From Oscillatoria sp. FACHB-1407 (lineage in GTDB: Bacteria; Cyanobacteriota; Cyanobacteriia; Elainellales; Elainellaceae), in contig NZ_JACJSA010000013.1 of NCBI RefSeq assembly GCF_014697545.1, positions 1-64,000 on the forward strand: 64,000 nt of DNA, read 5' to 3'. Every line of letters begins with the position of its first letter. The stretch's first letter is position 1. Positions 39,701 through 47,638 of the stretch are shown piece by piece. The notes under the pieces are model-generated. The model saw nothing but the letters and a program-made list of their open reading frames with translations, made no database searches and had not been told where the DNA came from. The translations under genes were made by a program, and so were the position numbers.

Positions 39701-41552
39701 TTCCAAGGACTTGCTCTGCGGGAAGCTTATCAATCAGGGTATGTAGGGTATCGGCAGCTTGAAAGTTGGGTATTGAGAAAGCACTCTTCAGAAATACTCT
39801 TAAAGCGTCAGTAACGGTGGATGTTTCAGGAGTGTTAGATGACCACTGGGGAACCGCATGATCAAGAAAATCGCTTAGAACCTTAACTTGCCTATTGTTT
39901 GCACAAATATCTGATGCACATGAGAACCGCCCTTGCAGAAGTTTAATAATATCAGCGGTTTTCCATACAGCCGTATTATTGCTCTTGGTCAATCTAGGCC
40001 ACTCTTTCAAGGTTACAGTTCTACTTTGGCAAACCTGGCTTAAATTTGGAAAAATCTCGGGCAGTAGTTCGACGGTCGATTCTGGAATGGTTAAGGGTTG
40101 CTCCTGGCTCTGGATAAAACACCAAGTTAATTGGCTGGAATGACCAAAGTTGACTTTGCAAAGCCAAGATCCCTCTGCACAAATATGCTGGCGGTAGCTT
40201 CTCCAAAGCTTTGATTTGAGTAAAGTATGAGTCAATGCTTTGACAGAGTTAGGCGATCGCTCTTGTGCAAAACTCTCTAGCGTTGGCAGAAGAAGGCGCA
40301 AGGTTCCCCGTTCTGCCAGAATTTGGTTCCACTCCTGATAAATATTTTTTTGCTGCTCATTAAGCCAGCTACGAATACGACGGCGATCGCTTTGCAGAAA
40401 AAAGAAACCGTGTAAGGTCAGAACATAATCTTGGTTATTTCCATTTTCAAATTCTAAAGTCAAAGTCTCTGATGGTTCTCCGTCGGGCATTTCAGCTGTA
40501 GGTAGAAAGACAGCCCAACGGATTAATAATTTACCAGCACCTGTTTTAGTTGGTTGTGAACTAATTAGGGCTGCACAGTGAGGCTCTGCTTTCTGCTTTT
40601 CTGGTGGACCTACAATTGGGATATTTCTGGGCCAATCACTGCGATCCTTGAGAGCCTGAAGTGCTGGTTCATTAAGCAGTTGTTGTTGCCCAAAATACGT
40701 GTGGTTTTGCACACCATCGATATTGATTTTGCCATCTAATGAAATGGGTTTAGGAGTAGGTTCAGCTTTGAAGTCTGCTAGGCATTGGGTTGAACCCTCT
40801 TGAACTGCAATTTTGTGCAAATTCAGCCCATCGTATAAGTCAACGGTCTGTACGTGCTTGAGGAGTGGTAATAGATCTGCTAATTCTTTAGCTAAATCTC
40901 CCTGGAACTCTTCTAAGAACCGATGATTTCCGTCACCTGGGTAGTTTTCGATAATTGGAGCAGTATGACCTCCACGTTGGCAATGTTCACGACAACGTAG
41001 TGGCACCCAAAGTGTAAATCCATCTGCTAAACCGATGCGTTGTCTCTCCGCATTAATTTTCGCTTGATCACTCTCAGTGAAGTCTAGTTTGTCCCATTCG
41101 GAAGCTGGAACATCATCCTCGTTTTCTGTAAACCATAAGTTTAGAATTGAACCTGACTCAACACCTGGATCAATCTTAGGTCCAGTTAAGTAGAAGAACG
41201 CCTCACAAATCAAGAAAACTGTCTTCAGTCCTAAGCCAAACTTTCCTACAGCAGAACTATCATTTTCTTTTGAACTTAGACCGATCGCCCGGATACTTTT
41301 AGCATCGCGTTTAGAGAAGGGACCATCATTTACAGCTAAGATAGCAGGACCACGAAGCAGCGGATGCTCAGCTTCTGGTAAACCGCCTGACCAAGCAAGA
41401 CCTAAATGTGCCGCCCTACAATCATCAGCATTTTGTACAATTTCTTTCAAAATGAACATTAAGCTGGTTTGGTGTTGCTGACCTTCCAACAAAGTGTTTC
41501 TGATGTTGTTAATGTCGCCTCGGGCAGTATGTATGGCACCAAAGTTAGGCAT
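33780..41552 (-). CDS. Giant sacsin-like protein with two HSP90-type GHKL ATPase domains
   Basis: 2590 aa, one of the largest genes here. Two GHKL ATPase domains of the sacsin/HSP90 N-terminal type are present. The first, residues about 30-120, has LKEIVQNADDCRA, ILAVNDGPFS and GKFGLGLKTVFLI. The second, about 1595-1690, has FELFQNADDACWE and GVTGKFGLGFKSVFLL, but where the G1 box should read DxG it reads SHWGRA, so its nucleotide site may be impaired. A Lys/Glu-rich probable coiled coil precedes the second domain. The remainder is unknown. First gene of the operon with SNF2, DUF262-HNH and RNase III-like genes, placed inside a DISARM locus. Probable role: sensor or chaperone-like scaffold. 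Function not established. Confidence 0.85.
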   Translation of the reverse strand: MPNFGAIHTARGDINNIRNTLLEGQQHQTSLMFILKEIVQNADDCRAAHLGLAWSGGLPEAEHPLLRGPAILAVNDGPFSKRDAKSIRAIGLSSKENDSSAVGKFGLGLKTVFLICEAFFYLTGPKIDPGVESGSILNLWFTENEDDVPASEWDKLDFTESDQAKINAERQRIGLADGFTLWVPLRCREHCQRGGHTAPIIENYPGDGNHRFLEEFQGDLAKELADLLPLLKHVQTVDLYDGLNLHKIAVQEGSTQCLADFKAEPTPKPISLDGKINIDGVQNHTYFGQQQLLNEPALQALKDRSDWPRNIPIVGPPEKQKAEPHCAALISSQPTKTGAGKLLIRWAVFLPTAEMPDGEPSETLTLEFENGNNQDYVLTLHGFFFLQSDRRRIRSWLNEQQKNIYQEWNQILAERGTLRLLLPTLESFAQERSPNSVKALTHTLLKSKLWRSYRQHICAEGSWLCKVNFGHSSQLTWCFIQSQEQPLTIPESTVELLPEIFPNLSQVCQSRTVTLKEWPRLTKSNNTAVWKTADIIKLLQGRFSCASDICANNRQVKVLSDFLDHAVPQWSSNTPETSTVTDALRVFLKSAFSIPNFQAADTLHTLIDKLPAEQVLGIPNGLSKGLKQRLLQLETSCLIIPTSLRSEKPTAPKLSEFDTYLILVELESEVKNSQAARSFVNSVISRIASRQSEYWQKICQLDLFEVTKISGSGKIREFHSCTWLEGVKASYRLFKDTASPEGDAPLAKILAQSLKDPIYLSFDDSIKLPQCNASNVITLVKQKPALQTSLEFRQALVQEIAHSINPSTDRSALRYLLHADPSHFDDIRDPLYASPNQTTNVNTLWSKVLKHIIEPSQHWRFIDNKLLEVLSPQQCQALGITNVDAKGVEQELTRIATSGTPLHSLRWDEFSWEECEKLIYNLPFKISSQLRIHEAVDTKRGSSRIAIDEHTYLQGDGNDFQIEPSLAQKLGIILLRRSSRIEIAQQQAALKPPIDARTLIEHYLLKLDNPVEYWPIVLDALKHAPEDCGKLDDLLEVEWLPLRPGVRPGNCCAPIEIIHLSLIQEEVQQICAECEQMYVASQNLSQDLQKHKAFSLLRQLFPSQKEALDMLGEMLLLSENDRYRIGTLTEILVKDEQVRQQWFDAFRELSSDVMPASSLLAKLNGHTPSGTKQLFEILGEPLGSERLIEILNALANRHSNTQNNNALRLALFETYRQYLALASESVEWVDILQQIQLLNQSEEWRSAQQLCYGAINVDPSDILHTSLAEIIGAQIKQANAENDESQSISDDAEEFDEDFSNEALRNSNELLQRYFKDWPRRTNNAIGLLLRLLGERGELKELAKVYFPRVDHFLEEIRKADDNNDHKNAVHFLISDIERTKFFVNKHQSDVIRVRSLTGETVKVHLLREGEAESLIVGDVRKTNLVKISYIQLSLRQSTSLDEILLLRLAKQSFKIILEECYGYRVTDLDSFWEKLQDQAPPDIRETQNILLNDAIISIRSQLRLDQDSKIKSLIHKHFDLQKQRESLLSLQEKFPERRRYTSELQKNEKALQENKKEIRNDLINNEETQRAFLVGVRQRIENANYDKYSVPFELFQNADDACWELREMGQTEVSRQFTISLANNSLCISHWGRAINQYQFNGCDWSIRGYSDDLLKMLLLNFSDKSEGVTGKFGLGFKSVFLLTSKPRVVSDRIGFDVIGGVYPKELSDDEFKTIASQLGDSEEGTIVKLNVNDSEARPVVEKFVEYAPLLGAFSRWLREFKVRIRDSRRTWSWDEKTIDGIPNVYLGRSIELKNNKSLNALLLGKPGRRCLIPLNPSGGTLLSSNYPTFWVTAPTRMHLKVGFAINGPFRLDVGRSQLDLSGGGKQFNEELAKEMGREFSQALINLYQLDDVQLCQALNLTTGTTRLTFWTSIWNILSDQLASQNAGDQGIGLLYQMFWVENRGMPLLYTTCDALPTKLPKSTGQFNCLTRLGSIQWAVSDILNSDEAVLTQVLDWPVLAKGQHQILPGQVVSHKVAEVLKKLIGYPVKYLDLLTVLKWQLTHIVSPEVSLVVELLINQVFLDKLPPSEARTIQEFLRTVQFQSRDQNTATAQNLLVVESSLEGSEESQLALFAPASALLAEDYECGSLNLFYACRSEDLSLVSIPVEVRGKWVLEASVDTHKFCVQYLVNSKHRDELIDWLKDRLENSWLADLPSKRNNSKKEYGVTPSSFYELLDKLELLASSNDNDIAFEGIAVDEGNTSDEDKGKGLLPTPSIEDVLFNILEWWSEERNRLIPKYEKNLYPRIDLKLNQNNYNDHSNPSFSRNRWLILFMLGALHTMGRTSPEQHRTFLQHCENWGWIDVMVTGEVDEVGWINLLDRYFTSPRVGDRLQYYQWVRYYPAFYAFSKWLDAYRDSLLATNNLNAYLGIGQTQLRNPIDLVLNPQQNPVLQGTGIGQGAPPVGSILGIGSTFIVRELVRGGILSNPGMRPYAYVPVRRVRAMLFAIGCSAVRGDSRRTAVENSMSIHDFLVEHLGEEDATYFGDYDLPFLMLQDEPGDIQEKLLGRIPVPQEPVESEDDVSSWVNFSNQGDPGEWRTRWDGVRFRVR

Positions 41553-41953
41553 AGCTGGAGTGATTGCAGGAGTAGTGACAGTTAGTTAGGTTTGTGGCAT
41601 ACAAACTAACTAGAAGGTAGAGAATTGATATCGATAAGTTTCATGGTGTAAATGATTTTTATTAAAAGTGTGTTTTGTCTTATGGTGGAAATGGAAATAT
41701 TAGGGTAAAAGAACGTACAAGCTTCTGAGTAAACTCAATCAGCTGAAACCCTCACCACAAACTGTGCTGATCGTTCTAAACTCAGCCTATGGTGCCTCTT
41801 AATTAGTTTTCCCTTTTTTCTCTTATTTTTCGCACCCTGAATTTTGTCTTGTTATAACTCAGGCTCTAGGCATCGTCTATAGTTTTGCTAGCTTTGCTAG
41901 CGGCTAACACTGGCGGTGAGACAGCAGCCCTGCTCGTGCAATAGGTTCTTAAA
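41553..41953. other. 401-nt non-coding gap between drmMI and the sacsin-like gene
   Basis: No convincing gene. The sequence is AT-rich near the sacsin-like start (41580-41720), where a promoter for the four-gene operon is expected. Two GCTAGC palindromes (41887 and 41896) stand close together just after drmMI, perhaps part of its transcription end. This is the only large gap inside the drmD-to-RNase III run of minus-strand genes, so it probably separates two transcripts. Confidence 0.5.
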
Positions 41954-44900
41954 TTAGAACAATTCACCTTGCTGCACGATTGCTGGCTCGATCGCCTTAG
42001 TTTTCTTCCCCTTTGCCTTCTGCCCCTTGCCCTTTGCCTTCTTCTTATCGTGCAAACCCTGAGCAACTTCCTCGGCGTACCGTTGATGATTCAACTCCAA
42101 CAGCCGATCGAGTACTTCGCGTCTTGCGGTTTCGCTGATGGTGAAGCGGATGCCTTGTTTAGTAGTGTGGAAATCGTGCCCTAAGTCGAGGTCTTGCCAA
42201 CCGTAGGCATTTGCTACCTCCCGATCCATCTCAATGTGCAACTCTCGTAATTTCTGAATATCATCCGCTGTCTCATTGGGGTCATGGAAGCGGTTGTAGG
42301 TTTTGGTCAGCCCTTCCTGCCGTTCGCGCATGACTGTCTGACGATGGGTGTAGTAGGTTTCGCCGATCGTGTTGAGGGTTGGGAATTGATTGTTGAGATC
42401 TGAGGGATCGGGTGTAGGGAAAGGGAAGGTTTCAAGACAATCTGATGCTGCATAACGCAGTAACTGCAAATTATACGAACCATATTGCCTAGCCCATATG
42501 TCATGCAAATTGCTACTTAAAACAGCAAATGCATCATAAGTATTGAACACAAGAATTGTTAGAGCATGAGAAAAGACAATTTCTTTAGGAAGAAATGCAA
42601 AAGCTACATATTTAGTTGCTTGGGCTGCAATAGCTAAGACCTTATCTGTTTCCTTAGTTGCATTTTCGAGTGCTTTTGCTATACGCCCATATTGCCACCA
42701 ATACTCTTTTCTCCTTCTTCCATCCGCATTATCATCTTTCAATTTTTCTCTTTCCGGCTTTACTTTTTGCTTCACTATCTCCAAACAGTCAGGATAATCT
42801 GCTGCATATGGAGGACCTTTGGGGTTTTCAGGATCATCATGTTTAGCATCTAAAGCCCAGTCTTTAAAGTTAATTACCCAGCGACTAGGAGATTGACTAA
42901 AGTGAGCATTTAATTCCTGCCCAACCATATAAGGGGAAATAACTTCTCTATTAATAAAGCTTTTTGTCAGTAACGACTGTGCTTGTTCTGGAATTAAAAC
43001 AAATCCTTCTCCATATATTTTATGACCGTTGAAGGATCTTCTAGAATTTGTAGCAAGCTTGAAAGGATTACCTAGATTAGAGGTTTTAGCCGTTAAGGCA
43101 GACGTAATTCCACTAACCTCCTTGTTGTCCAGAACATATTCTGCCAACCACTTTCCTTGATATAACCAAATATTAGAATAGGTTACGCTAGCAGCACCTG
43201 ACCAACGCTGAAAAGAAACAGCTCTAATAATTTCATAACTTTTTTGAAGAAGTTGATCTAGGCAAACTTCACGAGTATCTCCTTCCAAGAGCGCAGTAGT
43301 AGATACAAAACCTAACGCGCTATAATTTTGAATCAGTTTTTGACATCTCAATAGAAAATAGGCGCAAAAGTCTGCATTCCCCCTTTTGCCATCTGCAACA
43401 TGATTAACCAAGTAATCTCGGTAATCTGATCCAAACCTACCTGATATATTTGTTCCTCCCATAAAAGGTGGATTGCCAACGATCGCTGCAAATCCCTTCG
43501 TTTCACCTTCCAAAAACACTTCGGGAAACTCCAGCAACCAATGAAACGGTTTTCGTGGCGGTTGATTTGCTGGATTTCCCAGGTTTAGCATTCGTTCTGC
43601 ACTTGCCTTGAGTGCCGTAATGTCTCGCGTTTGTTCTTCCGTTGCTTTTCCTGCTAACTCCTGTTCAATCCGCTGCGACACCACCATCAAATCTTCAGTC
43701 GTCAAATCAGACGTTTTCCCGGCATCTGCCAACGCTCTACCAATCAAGTAATCCCCCACAAACCGAAGCCGATCGATCGCCCGTTCTGCCTCGTTAAACA
43801 GTCGTTCCTTTTCCTGTAAATCTTCAATGCCATTGACGCTAAAACTTTCCAGCTTGCGGCGTTTGGCGATCGCATCCTGTAAAATCGGTCGCCAAATTTG
43901 AGAGGCGATCGGGTACTGCACCGCTTCATTGTCTGGATTCAGATTCAAATACTCGATCTGTTCCGCACGAGTAATGCCCAACAGCGAATCACCCCACTTC
44001 AGCGCATGATCCAGAAACGTAAACGGTCGCCCCTTTGCCAGCGTCACCAGCCACAGCGATAGCTTCGCCATCTCAACGGCTAATGGGTTTTTGTCTACTC
44101 CATAGAGACAGCGATCGGCTACAATTCGTCGCGCCACCAGCAACCGCTCATCCAAATCTTTTGGAATTGGGCATTCGTCTGGACGTGCCCCCGACAGCGT
44201 TCCCTCTGGCGCAATCACCACCTGCCCCGGATGCTCTGCCTCCGCCTGTTGCCATGCCTCCACCAGCTTTCCAGCCAGATAGCGACAGGTCTGCACCAAA
44301 AACGCCCCACTTCCCATCGCCATATCGCAGATCTTCAGTTGCAGCAATTCCGCCGCCGATCGCAACCGCCACTGTTCCTTTGGCTTGCCCTCTGCCACAC
44401 CCTCAAACACCAACGGCTCCAGCGTGTACTGTACAATCTCCTCCGTTAGATTGCGCGGTGTGTAGTGTGTCCCAGTCTGACGGCGATCGACCCCCTCTGT
44501 CACATACACCGACCCCTCCAGAATCACCACCGGATAGCCCAGCGTATCCTGCCGAATCAACCCCGCAAAGGGAAGGACGCGATCGAATAGTTGCGGGTCA
44601 TTGTTGCAAGCCGTCCGCAATCGCTGCTGGTCGCGTGGCTCAATCTCTGCACTCAACGATTTCTTCAACGCAGAAGGCGATCGCCCCGTCTGCTCCTTCA
44701 ACCAAGTCAGTAATGCTGCTTCGCCCTGCACCTGAAACCGCTCTAGCTCAGGCAATTCAACCTCTGGTTCCTCATAGCGGGTTCCCACTAACCCCAACAC
44801 CGTTGAAGTCGCTCGTACCGCCGTATGATCCAGCAAGCCTTCATAGACGTGCCCAATTTGCTCAATATCCAACGCCCGAAACGACAACCGACGCGGCTCC

Positions 44901-46153
44901 ACACCTGCACCCTGCACCCGAATTTGCAGAATCTGCAACGCTTCTAGCAAGTGCAACACAATTCGGTTATTGATCCGCAGCGGGTCAGCCCCACTCGTCT
45001 GCCACTCTGTCCCCTTGCCTCGCCCCTCTAAAAACGGAAAGCGATCGGGGTCAAACAAACTCCCGCCATAGGCTGGAAGCTGCAACGTATCGTGAAAGAT
45101 ACCGCCATACACTGCCCGAAATGTCGCCAGCAACCGACACCAAGCATCCGATCGCCGCTCCAACACTTCCTCCCCATGCTGATCCGCGTGCGATCGCAAC
45201 TGCTCCCGCAGAGTAGATACGGCATAGTGCTGGTCATAAATCGGATCGCCCAACAGCAGCAGTCCCCGTTCCTCGGCACAAAAGAGAAACACCAGCCGCA
45301 TCATCACCGTCAGTGCCGCCTCATAAAGCTGCGACTCAGCAATGTCCTTCAGCAAGGTTCCGTTTTGGTCTTGATCCAGACGAGCGATCGCCTGCACCAG
45401 CACCTCCACTGCCCGTCGCACCTGATAGCCCAACTGATCGGTGACTTCCTGCTGATCCGTCAAGCTCTGGGTCAGCAGTGCCTCCAGCGTCTCGGAGTCA
45501 TCCACCCCAAAGAACCGCCGCACCCCCAACAAACTCCGAAATGCCCGCAGCGTCAGATGCTCTTCCACCCAAAGCGTGCTGTACCAGGAAATAAACCCGG
45601 TCGTTTCCCCTTTCGGCGCATTCACCAGCATCCAGTGTTCGCCGTTCGTCACCAGTCCCAACCGCACATTGCAAGCGTGCAGCAACTCCATCATCCGCGT
45701 CGCCGGACTCGCTGCCCAACGTGACCCCTTCAACGGTTTCTCTAACCCCTGCTCTGCTGGCACAATCTGCACCAATAACCGAGGCTTCCCTGCATCTGCT
45801 GTCCCTGCTGGATTCACAACCACCCAATCCGAACGCAGGGTTTCGTTTTGCTCGGCGATCGCCACATTCAACCCTGATGGAATCTGCTGCCCACTCCGCA
45901 ACACTTCCTCCGGTAGCTCCAGCGTTTGCTTGAGGACAAATTCCACCCACGCCCGATGAATGGCTGGCTCTGGCTTTAGCCCAAACTGGCTGTCTTGCCA
46001 CTCTTCATACGCCGATCGCAGCAGCTTCAAGTGCTCCGGGTCATGGGCATCCAATCCTGTCGGAAAGGTTTTGAGCAGCACAGGCAGGCTCAAAAATGGA
46101 CCCGATGCTTCAACCAGCGACAACCATTCAGCGTGATGACGTGCAATAGACAT
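41954..46153 (-). CDS. drmMI: DISARM class 1 adenine methylase DrmMI
   Basis: 1399 aa, large Eco57I/type IIG-like N6-adenine DNA methylase. Motif I is CDMAMGSGAFLVQTCRYLAG near residue 611 and motif IV is IVGNPPFMGG near 894. The N-terminal 500 residues would hold the specificity or nuclease-like part. The C-terminus ends in a lysine-rich low-complexity tail (KKAKGKGQKAKGKKTK) encoded by a degenerate short repeat on the DNA. In class 1 DISARM this enzyme marks host DNA so that DrmABD spare it. It lies 14 nt after the ASCH-domain gene, in the drmD operon, not with drmA-C. Confidence 0.9.
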   Translation of the reverse strand: MSIARHHAEWLSLVEASGPFLSLPVLLKTFPTGLDAHDPEHLKLLRSAYEEWQDSQFGLKPEPAIHRAWVEFVLKQTLELPEEVLRSGQQIPSGLNVAIAEQNETLRSDWVVVNPAGTADAGKPRLLVQIVPAEQGLEKPLKGSRWAASPATRMMELLHACNVRLGLVTNGEHWMLVNAPKGETTGFISWYSTLWVEEHLTLRAFRSLLGVRRFFGVDDSETLEALLTQSLTDQQEVTDQLGYQVRRAVEVLVQAIARLDQDQNGTLLKDIAESQLYEAALTVMMRLVFLFCAEERGLLLLGDPIYDQHYAVSTLREQLRSHADQHGEEVLERRSDAWCRLLATFRAVYGGIFHDTLQLPAYGGSLFDPDRFPFLEGRGKGTEWQTSGADPLRINNRIVLHLLEALQILQIRVQGAGVEPRRLSFRALDIEQIGHVYEGLLDHTAVRATSTVLGLVGTRYEEPEVELPELERFQVQGEAALLTWLKEQTGRSPSALKKSLSAEIEPRDQQRLRTACNNDPQLFDRVLPFAGLIRQDTLGYPVVILEGSVYVTEGVDRRQTGTHYTPRNLTEEIVQYTLEPLVFEGVAEGKPKEQWRLRSAAELLQLKICDMAMGSGAFLVQTCRYLAGKLVEAWQQAEAEHPGQVVIAPEGTLSGARPDECPIPKDLDERLLVARRIVADRCLYGVDKNPLAVEMAKLSLWLVTLAKGRPFTFLDHALKWGDSLLGITRAEQIEYLNLNPDNEAVQYPIASQIWRPILQDAIAKRRKLESFSVNGIEDLQEKERLFNEAERAIDRLRFVGDYLIGRALADAGKTSDLTTEDLMVVSQRIEQELAGKATEEQTRDITALKASAERMLNLGNPANQPPRKPFHWLLEFPEVFLEGETKGFAAIVGNPPFMGGTNISGRFGSDYRDYLVNHVADGKRGNADFCAYFLLRCQKLIQNYSALGFVSTTALLEGDTREVCLDQLLQKSYEIIRAVSFQRWSGAASVTYSNIWLYQGKWLAEYVLDNKEVSGITSALTAKTSNLGNPFKLATNSRRSFNGHKIYGEGFVLIPEQAQSLLTKSFINREVISPYMVGQELNAHFSQSPSRWVINFKDWALDAKHDDPENPKGPPYAADYPDCLEIVKQKVKPEREKLKDDNADGRRRKEYWWQYGRIAKALENATKETDKVLAIAAQATKYVAFAFLPKEIVFSHALTILVFNTYDAFAVLSSNLHDIWARQYGSYNLQLLRYAASDCLETFPFPTPDPSDLNNQFPTLNTIGETYYTHRQTVMRERQEGLTKTYNRFHDPNETADDIQKLRELHIEMDREVANAYGWQDLDLGHDFHTTKQGIRFTISETARREVLDRLLELNHQRYAEEVAQGLHDKKKAKGKGQKAKGKKTKAIEPAIVQQGELF

Positions 46154-46167
46154 ATCAGGAGCAGTGA

Positions 46168-46785
46168 TTAAACAAGACGATTACGGTAGAGGTTGGCATA
46201 TTCCAGTTTTGTCAATTCAATCTCTTCACCTTGGATGCGCTGCGCAAGCGTTTGCCAAACTCCATCATCCTTGATCTCAAAGTAATTAGCTGTTCTAGAG
46301 CTTGAGATATTAATGATTCCTTCTTTGTAATGAATTTTGAAAAATGCACGAGGTTGTTGCTGTTGAATCTGTTCCCATGCACGGTTAAATGCCTTTATGT
46401 GTTCTGACGTTTTTGGCAACCAGTAATTGCGTGCTCCTGATACGTTTGGAATGTACTTCTCAAACAGAATTGGATTCTTCATCCAGTGGTCGTAGTATCC
46501 TTCATACTCTGGATCGGGTGTGCAATCATATACTTCTGCTGCACCAATAATGGACGATATCATATCCTTACTTTGCGGTTCCCCATAGTCTTTTCCCGTC
46601 GAGACATGAAGTAAAACAATGCCGCGAAAGTTTGTACGCCAGCTTCGTCCTTCTGAAAGCTTTTCACCTGTTGCAATAAGGTAGGCATAAGGACCTGCAA
46701 TACTCAATGCTCGAAGAGTTTCGGGAAACTTAGGTTGAACTGCCATGATGATTAGTACTTGGTAGACATCTTTTAGGATGCCCAA
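46168..46785 (-). CDS. ASCH (PUA-like) domain protein
   Basis: 205 aa if started at 46785; an ATG at 46746 (MAVQPKF) is possible. The segment RALSIAGPYAYLIATGEK, then RSWRTNFRGIVLLHVSTGK, is an ASCH domain, a PUA-like fold that binds RNA or modified bases. In some ASCH proteins it has ribonuclease or amidohydrolase activity. The C-terminal half has no recognisable motif. It lies between the EEP nuclease gene (18 nt) and drmMI (14 nt), so it is transcribed with DISARM. Reading modified DNA or RNA is a fair guess but only inference. Confidence 0.78.
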   Translation of the reverse strand: MGILKDVYQVLIIMAVQPKFPETLRALSIAGPYAYLIATGEKLSEGRSWRTNFRGIVLLHVSTGKDYGEPQSKDMISSIIGAAEVYDCTPDPEYEGYYDHWMKNPILFEKYIPNVSGARNYWLPKTSEHIKAFNRAWEQIQQQQPRAFFKIHYKEGIINISSSRTANYFEIKDDGVWQTLAQRIQGEEIELTKLEYANLYRNRLV

Positions 46786-46803
46786 AAGCAGATTAAGGGT
46801 ACG

Positions 46804-47610
46804 TTATTGCTTCTCACTTCTGTCAATAGTTGAGGTAGATGCAAAATTTGTGAGGGGAGGGTGAGCTAACACTTCTCCTGTATCAGTGCTAAACGTTGCT
46901 ATTACGGGGTTATGGTCACTCAACTCCTCCCACATTGGAGATGTTAGAACTTCACACTTATCCAGATAGCGATACCAAGCAGCCGGAACGAAGATGCCAT
47001 CACAGTGATAAGGTGTCGCTTTGTCACGGCTCCAGCGCAACGTTTGCACAAGATTACGGTTCGGGTTCGCTGCCTGCCAGCAACTCATCAAGCCAAACTC
47101 TTTCCGCAATCGCTCCAGCAACCATAAATCCTGATCCTGCTGCTGTTCACCCGAATGACGCACCCCAACCGTCAGGTTAAAGTCCCCTCCAATGATTAAA
47201 TCTGCATCATCAGAGAGGGTGGCAAGCCAATCAAGAATTCGATTTACCGAGGGTTTATAAGGGGCGGGTGCATGGATGCTAATCACCCGTAACTTCTTTG
47301 TTCGGGTAGGTGACCACGCAAAGCCTTCCACTTCTACTCCAACCACATTTCCCTCAAACTGAGGAACCTCAATTTTGTTGACCAAACCTGCTCGGACAAA
47401 TACAGCACTCCCCCAAGCATTGTTTCCAACCTTTGCCCACTGCACTTGATTAGAGTGAACCTCCCAAAAACGACTGTTCACATACTGCTGGGGATGACAG
47501 GTCTCCTGCACCAGGAAGATATCAGGATTCGCAACCTCAAAAATTTGAGTCCAGTGGACACGCTGACCTGCCTTTCCACCACATCGAAGATTGTAGGTTG
47601 CAATTTTCAT
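46804..47610 (-). CDS. Endonuclease/exonuclease/phosphatase (EEP) family protein
   Basis: 268 aa from the ATG at 47610; the frame extends to 47664 but that would overlap the upstream gene. All EEP active-site boxes are visible: MKIATYNLR (Asn), FLVQET (Glu), SIHAPA (His), LIIGGDFNLT (Asp and Asn), YHCDGIFVP (Asp) and ELSDHNPVIAT (Asp-His). The family includes exonuclease III, DNase I-like nucleases and phosphodiesterases. No secretion signal is visible, so it is probably cytoplasmic. Encoded in the drmD-drmMI operon between an unknown protein and the ASCH protein; it could provide extra nucleic-acid or nucleotide hydrolysis for the DISARM locus. Confidence 0.85.
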   Translation of the reverse strand: MKIATYNLRCGGKAGQRVHWTQIFEVANPDIFLVQETCHPQQYVNSRFWEVHSNQVQWAKVGNNAWGSAVFVRAGLVNKIEVPQFEGNVVGVEVEGFAWSPTRTKKLRVISIHAPAPYKPSVNRILDWLATLSDDADLIIGGDFNLTVGVRHSGEQQQDQDLWLLERLRKEFGLMSCWQAANPNRNLVQTLRWSRDKATPYHCDGIFVPAAWYRYLDKCEVLTSPMWEELSDHNPVIATFSTDTGEVLAHPPLTNFASTSTIDRSEKQ

Positions 47611-47638
47611 GGTTAGTTCTTCTACTTTGCGAATTCCA

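Noticed and set aside
44035-44973. A 312-codon plus-strand frame rich in Pro, Ala and Ser opposite drmMI
   Set aside because: It is fully antisense to the methylase motifs, has low-complexity composition typical of a shadow frame, and no ribosome binding site.
45498-46001. A 167-codon minus-strand frame overlapping the drmMI N-terminus
   Set aside because: It lies in another frame within drmMI, whose own frame is supported by methylase motifs and length.
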